From the NCBI RefSeq assembly GCF_004522105.1, contig NZ_SPUJ01000003.1, positions 806,001 through 870,000 of the forward strand: DNA of 64,000 nucleotides, given 5' to 3'. Of this stretch, positions 1 through 7,404 are shown one piece after another. The position numbers and the translations under genes are program-made. Each line of letters starts with the position of its first letter. Position 1 is the first letter of the stretch. The notes beneath the pieces were generated by a model. That model had not been told where the DNA came from. It made no database searches and was given only the letters and a program-made list of their open reading frames with translations. The stretch is from Nocardioides sp. 1609 (GTDB lineage: Bacteria; Actinomycetota; Actinomycetes; Propionibacteriales; Nocardioidaceae).

Positions 1-1508
1 AGGTGCACCAGCGGCAGCTCGACCTCGGCGAGCAGCCGGGTGCCGCCGCGCTCCTCGAGCTCGACGTCGAGCGCCTCGGCCAGGTCGAGGACGGCGCGGG
101 CGTGCAGCATCGCCGGGCCCGCCACGTCGGTGCCCGCGTCGAACAGCAGGCCCTGGTCGCTCTCGTCGAGCTCCTGCTTGAGCTCGCGCTTGAGGTAGCG
201 CACGGTGAGGTCGGCCAGGTCGTAGGAGCGCTGGTCGGGGCGCGCGAGGTAGGCCGCGAGCGCGGTGTCGCTGACGACCCCGCGCAGCGCCCAGCCGTGC
301 GCCGCGAGGGCGAGCTCGGGCCCCTTGGCGTCGTGCAGCACCTTCGGCCGGTCGACGTCGGTGAGCCAGTCGGCGAGTGCGGCGTCGTCGTCGGGCGTCA
401 GGCCGGTCGTGTCGACGTACGCCGTGCGGCCGGTCGCGGTGGCGAACCCGATCCCGTCGACCCGGCCGGTGCCGGCGCCCCACGCCCCGCGCACGTGCAG
501 CCCGGTGCGCTCGCCCCCGAGCTCGGCCAGCCACGCGGCGACGGCGCCGGGCTCGAGCGCCTGCCCCTCGAGCTCGAAGCCGCCCTCCTCGAGCACCTCG
601 GTCGACTCGATCTCCTCGAAGAGCCGGTTGCGCAGCACCCGGAACTCGAGGCCGTCGAAGAGGGTGTGGACCTCCTGGCGGTCCCACGCCTGGCGGGCCA
701 TCTGCGAGGGCAGCAGGTCGAGCTCGAGGTCGCGCACGAGCGCGTTGAGCCGCCGGTTGCGCATCACGTCGGCGAGGTGGGCGCGCAGGTTCTCGCCGGC
801 CTTCCCCTTGACCTCGTCGGCGCGGGTGATCACGTTGTCGAGGCCGTCGTAGAGGGCCAGCCACTTGGCGGCGGTCTTCGGCCCGACGCCCGGGATGCCG
901 GGCAGGTTGTCGGAGTCCTCCCCGACCAGGGCGGCGAGCTCGGGGTAGCGGTCGGGCGTCACGCCGTACTTGGTCTCGACGGCCTCGGGCGTCATCCGGG
1001 CCAGCTCGGAGACCCCGCGGGTCGGGTAGAGGACGGTGGAGTGCTCGGTGACCAGCTGCAGGGCGTCGCGGTCGCCGGTGAGGACCAGCACGTCCATGTC
1101 GTCGGCGAGGGCCTGGGTGACGAGGGTGGCGATGATGTCGTCGGCCTCGAAGCCCGGCTTCTTCAGGAACGGGATCCGCAGCGCGTCGAGCACCTCCTCG
1201 ATCAGCGGCAGCTGGCTGCTGAACTCGGTGGGCGACTTCTGCCGCTTCGCCTTGTACTCGGCGTACTCCTCCATCCGGAAGGTCTGCCGCGACACGTCGA
1301 AGGCGACCGCCAGGTGGGTGGGCCGCTCGTCGCGCAGCACGTTGATGAGCATCGAGGTGAACCCGAAGACCGCGTTGGTGAACTGCCCGGTCTTGGTCGA
1401 GAAGTTCTCGACCGGCAGCGCGAAGAACGCGCGGTAGGCCAGGGAGTGTCCGTCGAGCAGCAGCAGTCGCGGACGGTCGCCGGTGGGTGCGGTGGGTGCC
1501 TCGGTCAC
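1..1508 (-). CDS. polA: DNA polymerase I, N-terminal part (cut by window edge)
   Basis: This is the first ~502 residues of DNA polymerase I, which fills gaps and removes RNA primers during replication and repair. The polymerase domain lies beyond the left edge. Residues ~12-290 are the 5'-nuclease domain, with the metal-binding EADD at ~121-124 and a helix-hairpin-helix GIPGVGPKTAAKW. The following ~200 residues match the position of the 3'-5' exonuclease domain, but the DxE motif expected at its start is not visible. It is therefore probably not proofreading, as is usual for actinobacterial PolA (inference). The GTG start at 1508 has TAGGGT seven bases upstream, which fits a leaderless transcript. 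It is divergent from the thioesterase gene. Confidence 0.95.
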   Translation of the reverse strand, partial: MTEAPTAPTGDRPRLLLLDGHSLAYRAFFALPVENFSTKTGQFTNAVFGFTSMLINVLRDERPTHLAVAFDVSRQTFRMEEYAEYKAKRQKSPTEFSSQLPLIEEVLDALRIPFLKKPGFEADDIIATLVTQALADDMDVLVLTGDRDALQLVTEHSTVLYPTRGVSELARMTPEAVETKYGVTPDRYPELAALVGEDSDNLPGIPGVGPKTAAKWLALYDGLDNVITRADEVKGKAGENLRAHLADVMRNRRLNALVRDLELDLLPSQMARQAWDRQEVHTLFDGLEFRVLRNRLFEEIESTEVLEEGGFELEGQALEPGAVAAWLAELGGERTGLHVRGAWGAGTGRVDGIGFATATGRTAYVDTTGLTPDDDAALADWLTDVDRPKVLHDAKGPELALAAHGWALRGVVSDTALAAYLARPDQRSYDLADLTVRYLKRELKQELDESDQGLLFDAGTDVAGPAMLHARAVLDLAEALDVELEERGGTRLLAEVELPLVH

Positions 1509-1573
1509 GCGCCCGACCCTAGCCCTCGCCACCGACACCGCGGCACGCGGCGGCGCGCGGCAGGATGGGGTCC

Positions 1574-2005
1574 ATGACCGATGAGAAGACGTCCGTCGAG
1601 GAGTTCCTCGCCACCATGCCGATGGGCGCACTGAACGACAAGCTGGGCGTCGAGCTGGTCGAGATGTCCGCCGAGCGCGTGGTCGCGACGATGCCGGTCG
1701 AGGGCAACACCCAGCCCTACGGCCTGCTGCACGGCGGGGCGTCGGTGGTGCTGGCGGAGTCGCTGGGCTCGATGGGCTCGGCGCTGCACGCGCACGGCCT
1801 CGACAAGATCGCCGTCGGCGTCGACATCAACGCCACCCACCACCGCTCGGCCACCTCGGGGCTCGTCACCGGCGTCGCGACACCGGTGCACCTCGGTCGG
1901 TCGAGCACGTCGTTCGAGGTCGTCGTCACCGACGAGCGCGGCAAGCGGGTGTGCACCGCCCGGATCACCTGCGCGCTGATCCCCCGCGACGCCGTCACGC
2001 AGTAG
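1574..2005 (+). CDS. PaaI-family hotdog thioesterase
   Basis: A ~143-residue single-domain hotdog-fold thioesterase that probably hydrolyses a small acyl-CoA or aryl-CoA. The family signature is visible in TQPYGLLHGGASVVLAES, where the HGG turn and the following acidic residue form the active site. The ending RVCTARITCALIPRD is the usual last beta strand. An ATG three codons earlier (1565) is possible, but the GGATGGGG before 1574 makes 1574 the better start. The gene is divergent from polA and its last 11 bases overlap the convergent acetyltransferase gene. The substrate cannot be told from the sequence. Confidence 0.88.
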   Translation: MTDEKTSVEEFLATMPMGALNDKLGVELVEMSAERVVATMPVEGNTQPYGLLHGGASVVLAESLGSMGSALHAHGLDKIAVGVDINATHHRSATSGLVTGVATPVHLGRSSTSFEVVVTDERGKRVCTARITCALIPRDAVTQ

Positions 2006-2609
2006 GCGGCGGCTCGCTCGGCACCTCGGCGGGCCCGGGGACGTCGGCGCGTCGGGCCGAGCGGCGCGCGGCCAGCACCCGGGTCAGCTGCCGGCCACCG
2101 GCCCCGGACGACGACGCCCGGGTCGGTCGCTGCGCGGCGATCCGCGCCCGGACCGCCGCGGTCGGCGCGACCCGGAACGTGCCGACCTGACCCAGCGCGA
2201 GGCGGGCCATGAACCGGTTCGCGTCGCGCGACCCGGACGCCACGCCCACGCACACGTGCGGGACGCCGGCGTCCTCGGCGAACGCCGCGGCGCACTCCAT
2301 CAGGGTGCGGCCGACACCGTGCCGGCGGAACGCGGGCGCCACGGTCGGGGAGACGACGTGCACGGCGAGCTCGAGGTTGAGCGCGGTCACCGTGCCGATG
2401 CGGAGGAGCACCGCGCCGGCCGGCTCCCCGTCGTACTCCGCGACGAGGAGACGCTGCTCGGGCGAGGCCTCGGCGGTCTTGACCACCTGCTCGAGGTCGG
2501 CGACGTGCTCGTGGTGCTCGGCGCGGCGCAGGGCGTCGCACCACAAGGTGGTGAGGAACCCGGCGTCGGTCTGGGTGGCCGGACGAACTGCGATGAGCGA
2601 ACGCGACAC
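1995..2609 (-). CDS. GNAT-family N-acetyltransferase
   Basis: A 204-residue protein with one GNAT domain over residues ~7-160. The acetyl-CoA binding motif A is seen as PAFRRHGVGRTLMECA, the pyrophosphate loop RRHGVG being typical, and is followed by a motif B-like segment SRDANRFMARLALGQVGTF. The last ~45 residues are a basic, Pro/Arg-rich tail with no recognised domain. The GTG start is preceded by a strong AGGAGG. The 3' end overlaps the convergent thioesterase gene by 11 bases. The acceptor substrate is unknown. Confidence 0.85.
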   Translation of the reverse strand: MSRSLIAVRPATQTDAGFLTTLWCDALRRAEHHEHVADLEQVVKTAEASPEQRLLVAEYDGEPAGAVLLRIGTVTALNLELAVHVVSPTVAPAFRRHGVGRTLMECAAAFAEDAGVPHVCVGVASGSRDANRFMARLALGQVGTFRVAPTAAVRARIAAQRPTRASSSGAGGRQLTRVLAARRSARRADVPGPAEVPSEPPPTA

Positions 2610-2927
2610 GCCGACCTCCTGAAGGCGTCGTCGCCGACGCTGATTGCCGGCGTCCTGCCCGACGCCTGCCCCTTTCCCCGGGGGCGGTGACGAACACTAC
2701 GCCCCCGGCGCGCCGGTTGTCAGAGGCCTCCCCAGGCGGCCCGGACCCCTGGTCCGAGACCGGACCGTGCCCGTGCCGTTACCTCGAACCACCCACCCGG
2801 GGCCCCCGAGGTGGGTAACGTGAACCCTCGGTCGGGCGACGCGCGGGCGTTCCATGGATATGATCCGCCGACCCACCACACCAGGGACCAGCTCGTCGGG
2901 ACCTCCCGACCCGCTGACAGGAGCCAC
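2610..2927. other. 318-bp intergenic region between acetyltransferase gene and liv operon
   Basis: No gene seen. It must hold the divergent promoters for the acetyltransferase gene (minus) and the livHMGF operon (plus). An AT-rich patch GGATATGATCC near 2854-2864 is the best candidate -10 region for the liv operon. A GC-rich CCCCGGGGGCGG stretch lies at ~2676-2690. No convincing operator was identified. Confidence 0.5.
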
Positions 2928-4283
2928 ATGCCGAACCGTCAGACCCCGTCCCGGGGCATTCTTGCTCGACCACTTGCCGCCGTCGTGGCGCTCGGCGCCT
3001 TCCTCGCGCTGTTCGTGCTGGCGGGCCCGGCCTCGCCGGCGTCCGCTGCCTGCGACGGCACCGCGATCCCGAAGACGATGTCGGGCGTCCTCGTGAACTC
3101 CGCCGACGACGGCGCACCCGTGCCGGGCGTCGCGATCACCGTCACCAACTGCGACGGCGTCGAGTTCGAGGGCGAGACCGACGAGTCGGGCGCGTTCACG
3201 ATCGACTTCGAGGCCGGCATCGGTCCCGTCACCGTCGCCCTGGACCCCGAGACCCTGCCCGACGGCGTCGACATGCGCGACGGGGCCAGCACCACCAACA
3301 CGCTGACCGGCTCGCTGACCGAGCTCAACACGACGTTCCTCATCGGACCCGACGGGCGCAACGTCGAGACCAAGTGGGACCGCGTCGCCGGACTCGTCTA
3401 CAGCGGGTTGCTGTTCGGCCTGATCCTGGCGATGGCGGCGCTGGGGCTCTCCATGGTCTTCGGCACCACCGGGCTGACCAACTTCGCCCACGGCGAGCTC
3501 GTCACCTTCGGCGCGATGGCGGCGTTCTTCGTCAGCACCGGCATCCCGCTCCCGTTCACCGACAACGACATCAGCCTGCCGTTCATCTGGGCGGTACCGG
3601 CCGTGGTCGTCCTGGCGCTCGGGTTCGGGTGGCTCCAGAACACCGTGCTCTGGCAGCCGCTGCGCAAGCGCGGCGTCGGCCTGATCGCGGCGATGATCGT
3701 CAGCATCGGCCTGCAGTTCTTCCTGCGCAACGTCTACGCCTACCTCACCGGGTCGCGCACCGAGACCTACCAGGACTACTACACGCCCCAGGGCAAGGAC
3801 GCGTTCGGCCTGTTCACCTACACCGACCGTGACATCGCCATCGCCGTCACCTGCATCGTCGTCCTCACGGTCGTGCTCCTGGTGCTCCAGTTCACCCGGA
3901 TCGGGCGGGCCACCCGCGCCGTCTCCGACAACCCCGCGCTGGCCGCGGCCACCGGCATCAACGTCGACCGCGTCATCTCGCTGGTGTGGATCGTCGGCAC
4001 GGCGCTGGCCGCCCTGTCGGGTGTCTTCCTCGGCTTCACCCTGGGTGTCACCTACCAGATCGGGCAGCTCGTGCTGCTGCTGCTGTTCGCCGCGTGCTGC
4101 GTCGGCGGCCTCGGCTCGGTCTGGGGCGCGCTGCTCGGCGCGCTCATCATCGGCGTCCTGATCGACCTGTCGACGCTCGTCATCCCCTCCGACCTCAAGA
4201 ACGCCGGAGCCCTGCTCCTGCTCATCGTCATCCTGCTCGTGCGTCCCCAAGGCCTGCTCGGCCGCCGGGAACGGGTCGGCTGA
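2928..4283 (+). CDS. livH: Branched-chain amino acid ABC transporter permease LivH with extra N-terminal extracellular domain
   Basis: Inner-membrane permease of a branched-chain amino acid type ABC importer, 451 residues; LivH is usually ~290-310. The start is the ATG at 2928 with ACAGGAG upstream. Residues ~12-41 are a signal-peptide-like segment ending ASPASA. Residues ~42-145 form a beta-rich extracellular domain resembling carboxypeptidase-regulatory or CNA-B folds (SGVLVNSADDGAPVPGVAI, FEGETDESGAFTI). The LivH permease follows, with a conserved FGTTGLTNFAHGELVTFGA segment and further membrane helices to the end (RPQGLLGRR). It is the first gene of livHMGF. Ligand specificity cannot be fixed from sequence. 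Confidence 0.92.
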   Translation: MPNRQTPSRGILARPLAAVVALGAFLALFVLAGPASPASAACDGTAIPKTMSGVLVNSADDGAPVPGVAITVTNCDGVEFEGETDESGAFTIDFEAGIGPVTVALDPETLPDGVDMRDGASTTNTLTGSLTELNTTFLIGPDGRNVETKWDRVAGLVYSGLLFGLILAMAALGLSMVFGTTGLTNFAHGELVTFGAMAAFFVSTGIPLPFTDNDISLPFIWAVPAVVVLALGFGWLQNTVLWQPLRKRGVGLIAAMIVSIGLQFFLRNVYAYLTGSRTETYQDYYTPQGKDAFGLFTYTDRDIAIAVTCIVVLTVVLLVLQFTRIGRATRAVSDNPALAAATGINVDRVISLVWIVGTALAALSGVFLGFTLGVTYQIGQLVLLLLFAACCVGGLGSVWGALLGALIIGVLIDLSTLVIPSDLKNAGALLLLIVILLVRPQGLLGRRERVG

Positions 4284-4301
4284 GGCGAAAGGACGAACGC
4301 A

Positions 4302-5270
4302 ATGGACCTCATCACCACACCGCTCCACGACGCCTTCGCCCCTGTGGCCATCTCCTACGTGCTCGCGGCGATGGGCCTCAACATCCACTACGGGTACACG
4401 GGCCTGCTCAACTTCGGTCAGGCGGCGTTCGCGGCCGCCGGCTCCTACGCCATGGCGGTCACGATCGTCTCCTTCGGGGTGCCGTTCATCCCCGCCATCC
4501 TGCTCGGGCTCGCAGCCTCGGTCGTCCTGTCACTGGTCATGGGTGTACCCACCCTGCGCCTGCGGGCCGACTACCTCGCGATCGTCACGATCGCGGTGGC
4601 GGAGATCCTCCGCCTGCTGTTCAGCACCTCGTTCAAGAAGTACTTCCACGCCCGCGACGGCGTGAGCGGCTTCACCGGGACCTTCCGGTCCTGGAACCCG
4701 TTCAAGGACATGGAGGGCACGTTCCTGTCCTTCAGCGCCAACGACCTGTGGGTCATGGTGGTCGGCTGGATCATCGTCGCGCTCGTCAGCACGCTGGTGT
4801 TCCTCCTGATGCGCAGCCCGTGGGGCCGCGTCCTCAAGAGCATCCGCGAGGACGAGGACGCCGTCCGCTCGCTCGGCAAGAACGTCTACGGCTACAAGAT
4901 GCAGGCGCTCGTGCTCGGCGGCATGATCGGGGCGATGGGCGGCTTCGTCGGCGCGCTGGGCCTGGCCTCGGTGCAGCCCGACACGTTCAACACCGACTTC
5001 ACCTTCATCGCCTTCACCATGCTGATCCTCGGTGGCGCGGCCCGGGTCCTCTCCCCCGCCGTCGGCGCCGTGCTCTTCTGGGGCGTGCTGTCGTTCATGT
5101 CCGTCGCCCTGTCCGAGCTGTCCGACATCGTCCCGGGCGACCTGCTCGACAGCAACCGGATCGGCAACATCCGTTTCGCAGTGGTCGGCCTCGTGCTGAT
5201 GCTGCTGATGATCTACCGCCCGCAGGGACTCTTCGGAGACCGGAAGGAGATCGCGATCGATGCCCGCTGA
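4302..5270 (+). CDS. livM: Branched-chain amino acid ABC transporter permease LivM
   Basis: Second membrane subunit of the importer, 322 residues, the normal size for LivM. Typical motifs are NIHYGYTGLLNFGQAAFAAAG near the N-terminus, GVPTLRLRADYLAIVTIAV, and the cytoplasmic EAA-like loop SPWGRVLKSIREDEDAVRSLGKN that contacts the ATPases. The sequence ends RPQGLFGDRKE. It begins 18 bases after livH with GAAAGGA upstream, and its last 11 bases overlap livG, so it is translated as part of the operon. Confidence 0.95.
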   Translation: MDLITTPLHDAFAPVAISYVLAAMGLNIHYGYTGLLNFGQAAFAAAGSYAMAVTIVSFGVPFIPAILLGLAASVVLSLVMGVPTLRLRADYLAIVTIAVAEILRLLFSTSFKKYFHARDGVSGFTGTFRSWNPFKDMEGTFLSFSANDLWVMVVGWIIVALVSTLVFLLMRSPWGRVLKSIREDEDAVRSLGKNVYGYKMQALVLGGMIGAMGGFVGALGLASVQPDTFNTDFTFIAFTMLILGGAARVLSPAVGAVLFWGVLSFMSVALSELSDIVPGDLLDSNRIGNIRFAVVGLVLMLLMIYRPQGLFGDRKEIAIDAR

Positions 5271-6282
5271 CCGCGACGAGCCCACGCTCGACAAGACCAC
5301 CCTCGACAAGGCCCCGCTCGACAAGGCCCCGTCCCACCGGGCCGCGACCGACGGCAAGGCAGGGCTGGCCGGACTGGCCGGTCTGTCGACCGATCCCGGC
5401 GTGGCCAAGCCCGACCCGATCCTGGTGGCCACGGGGATGACCCGCACCTTCGGCGGCCTCAAGGCCGTCGACGTCGCCCACCTGGAGATCCAGCGCGGTG
5501 TCATCACCGCGCTGATCGGGCCGAACGGCGCCGGCAAGACGACGTTCTTCAACCTGCTGACCGGGTTCGACCGACCCGACGCCGGCGAGCGCTGGTTCAA
5601 CGGCCGCTCGCTCAAGCGGGTCTCGGCCAGCCGGGTCGCCCGACTCGGCATGGTCCGGACCTTCCAGCTGACCAAGGTGCTCTCCAAGCTCACCGTCCTG
5701 GAGAACATGCGCCTGGGTGCGACCGGCCAGCTCGGCGAGAAGATGTGGGCCGGCTGGCTGCCCTTCCTCTGGCGTGACCAGGAGAAGGAGGTCACCGGAC
5801 GCGCTCGTGAGCTGCTGACCCGGTTCAAGCTCGACACCAAGGAGGACGACTTCGCCGGCGCCCTGTCCGGTGGTCAGCGCAAGCTCCTCGAGATGGCTCG
5901 TGCCCTGATGGTCGGCCCCGAGCTCGTCATGCTCGACGAGCCGATGGCCGGGGTGAACCCCGCGCTCAAGCAGTCGCTGCTCGGGCACGTGAAGTCGCTG
6001 CGCGAGGAGGGCATGACCGTCCTCTTCGTCGAGCACGACATGGACATGGTCCGCGACATCTCCGACTGGGTCGTGGTCATGGCCCAGGGCCAGATCATCG
6101 CCGAGGGCCCGCCGGACGCCGTCATGGCCGACCAGCGCGTCATCGACGCCTACCTGGGCGCGCACCACGACGTCGACATCACCGAGCTCGACCCCGAGGT
6201 GGTCGCGCTCGAGGTCGAGGCCGAGATCGGGGCCGAGCACGGCTCCACGGGCGCCTCCACCACCGAAGAACTGGAGCGATGA
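5260..6282 (+). CDS. livG: Branched-chain amino acid ABC transporter ATP-binding protein LivG
   Basis: Cytoplasmic ATPase of the importer, 340 residues against ~255 usual. Walker A is GPNGAGKTT, the signature is LSGGQRKLLEMARAL, Walker B is LVMLDEPMAGVNP, and the H-loop is VEHDMDMV. The extra length is an N-terminal ~50-residue low-complexity extension containing three near-repeats of LDKxxLDKAP, plus a ~35-residue C-terminal tail after the usual end. The gene overlaps livM by 11 bases and livF by 4, so the subunits are translationally coupled. The role of the extensions is unknown. Confidence 0.94.
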   Translation: MPADRDEPTLDKTTLDKAPLDKAPSHRAATDGKAGLAGLAGLSTDPGVAKPDPILVATGMTRTFGGLKAVDVAHLEIQRGVITALIGPNGAGKTTFFNLLTGFDRPDAGERWFNGRSLKRVSASRVARLGMVRTFQLTKVLSKLTVLENMRLGATGQLGEKMWAGWLPFLWRDQEKEVTGRARELLTRFKLDTKEDDFAGALSGGQRKLLEMARALMVGPELVMLDEPMAGVNPALKQSLLGHVKSLREEGMTVLFVEHDMDMVRDISDWVVVMAQGQIIAEGPPDAVMADQRVIDAYLGAHHDVDITELDPEVVALEVEAEIGAEHGSTGASTTEELER

Positions 6283-7079
6283 GCATGGCTCTCGAGAAGC
6301 AGACCGACGCCGACGCCCGCGCCGACGAGGCGCGGGCCAAGCACCTCGCGGCCGCCGACGGCGCCGTCCTGCGTGCCGACGACCTCATCGCCGGGTACGT
6401 GCCGGGCGTCAACATCCTCAACGGCGCCGACCTGTACTGCCACCCCGGCGAGCTGGTCGGCATCATCGGCCCGAACGGTGCCGGCAAGTCCACCCTGCTC
6501 AAGGCGCTGTTCGGCCTGGTGAAGGTGCACACCGGCTCCGTCACGCTGCGGGGCGACGAGGTCACCAACGAGCGTGCCGACTCGCTGGTCAGCAAGGGCA
6601 TCGGCTTCGTGCCCCAGACCAACAACGTGTTCCCGAGCCTCACCATCGCCGAGAACCTCCAGATGGGCTGCTACCAGGCCCCCTCGAAGTACTCCAGCCG
6701 GTTCGAGTTCGTCACCAACATCTTCCCGCAGCTCGCGGCCCGTCGCGGGCAGCGGGCGGGGTCGCTGTCCGGCGGCGAGCGGCAGATGGTCGCGATGGGC
6801 CGCGCCCTGATGATGGAGCCGTCGGTGCTCCTGCTCGACGAGCCGTCGGCCGGGCTCTCCCCCGCCATGCAGGACGAGGTGTTCCTGCAGACGCGCGAGA
6901 TCAACAAGGCCGGCGTCAGCGTCGTCATGGTCGAGCAGAACGCCGCCCGGTGCCTGCAGATCTGTGACCGCGGCTACGTCCTCGACCAGGGTCGCAACGC
7001 CTACACCGCGACCGGCGCCGAGCTGGCCAAGGACCCCAAGGTCATCGAGCTGTACCTCGGGACCCTGGCGAAGAAGTAG
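6279..7079 (+). CDS. livF: Branched-chain amino acid ABC transporter ATP-binding protein LivF
   Basis: Second ATPase of the importer, 266 residues, pairing with LivG. Walker A GPNGAGKST, signature LSGGERQMVAMGRAL, Walker B VLLLDEPSAGLSP, H-loop VEQNAARC and the ending VIELYLG are all canonical for LivF. Its ATG overlaps the livG stop as ATGA; a second ATG two codons later is also possible. It is the last gene of the operon and is followed by a strong hairpin terminator. Confidence 0.94.
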   Translation: MSMALEKQTDADARADEARAKHLAAADGAVLRADDLIAGYVPGVNILNGADLYCHPGELVGIIGPNGAGKSTLLKALFGLVKVHTGSVTLRGDEVTNERADSLVSKGIGFVPQTNNVFPSLTIAENLQMGCYQAPSKYSSRFEFVTNIFPQLAARRGQRAGSLSGGERQMVAMGRALMMEPSVLLLDEPSAGLSPAMQDEVFLQTREINKAGVSVVMVEQNAARCLQICDRGYVLDQGRNAYTATGAELAKDPKVIELYLGTLAKK

Positions 7080-7113
7080 CCCGCCCAGCAACACCCGGCG
7101 CTCACCGCAGCGC

Positions 7114-7155
7114 GACAGCAGGCCCCCGGTGCCACCGCACCGGGGGCCTGCTGTC
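7114..7155 (+). terminator. Terminator of the livHMGF operon
   Basis: A perfect 19-bp inverted repeat (GACAGCAGGCCCCCGGTGC and its complement) with a 4-base loop CACC, 34 bases after the livF stop. It lacks a long T-tract but is followed by GTCTGCTC. The region 7156-7342 between this and the next terminator holds only a short ACCGG x4 repeat (7186-7205) and no gene. Confidence 0.8.
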
Positions 7156-7342
7156 GTCTGCTCGCGAGCGGCCCCGGCCCGTCGAACCGGACCGGACCGG
7201 ACCGGGCGGAGGCGGCGCGCGGCGGTGCGGTGGTGCGGTGCTGACAGGGACCCGCCGGAGGCTCGCCCGGACCCCGGGGTCGAGGGCGTGAGCGAGCCCT
7301 GGGACTGCCCAGCGCCTCGCTGGGGCACGGGGACACGAGAAA

Positions 7343-7372
7343 GGGCCCCGGGTGCCGAAGCACCCGGGGCCC
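7343..7372 (-). terminator. Terminator of the substrate-binding protein gene
   Basis: A 13-bp perfect stem GGGCCCCGGGTGC with loop CGAA (TTCG on the transcribed strand). On the minus strand it is followed by TTTCTCG. It lies 32 bases after the stop of the binding-protein gene, so it is a conventional intrinsic terminator for that transcript. Confidence 0.8.
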
Positions 7373-7404
7373 TCCTCAGAAGGTGTGTCCTACCGCGGAG
7401 AAGG

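Noticed and set aside
7156-7342. The ACCGG x4 run between the two liv terminators as a regulatory repeat
   Set aside because: Four 5-bp units in GC-rich spacer DNA between convergent genes is not beyond chance, and no gene lies nearby to regulate.
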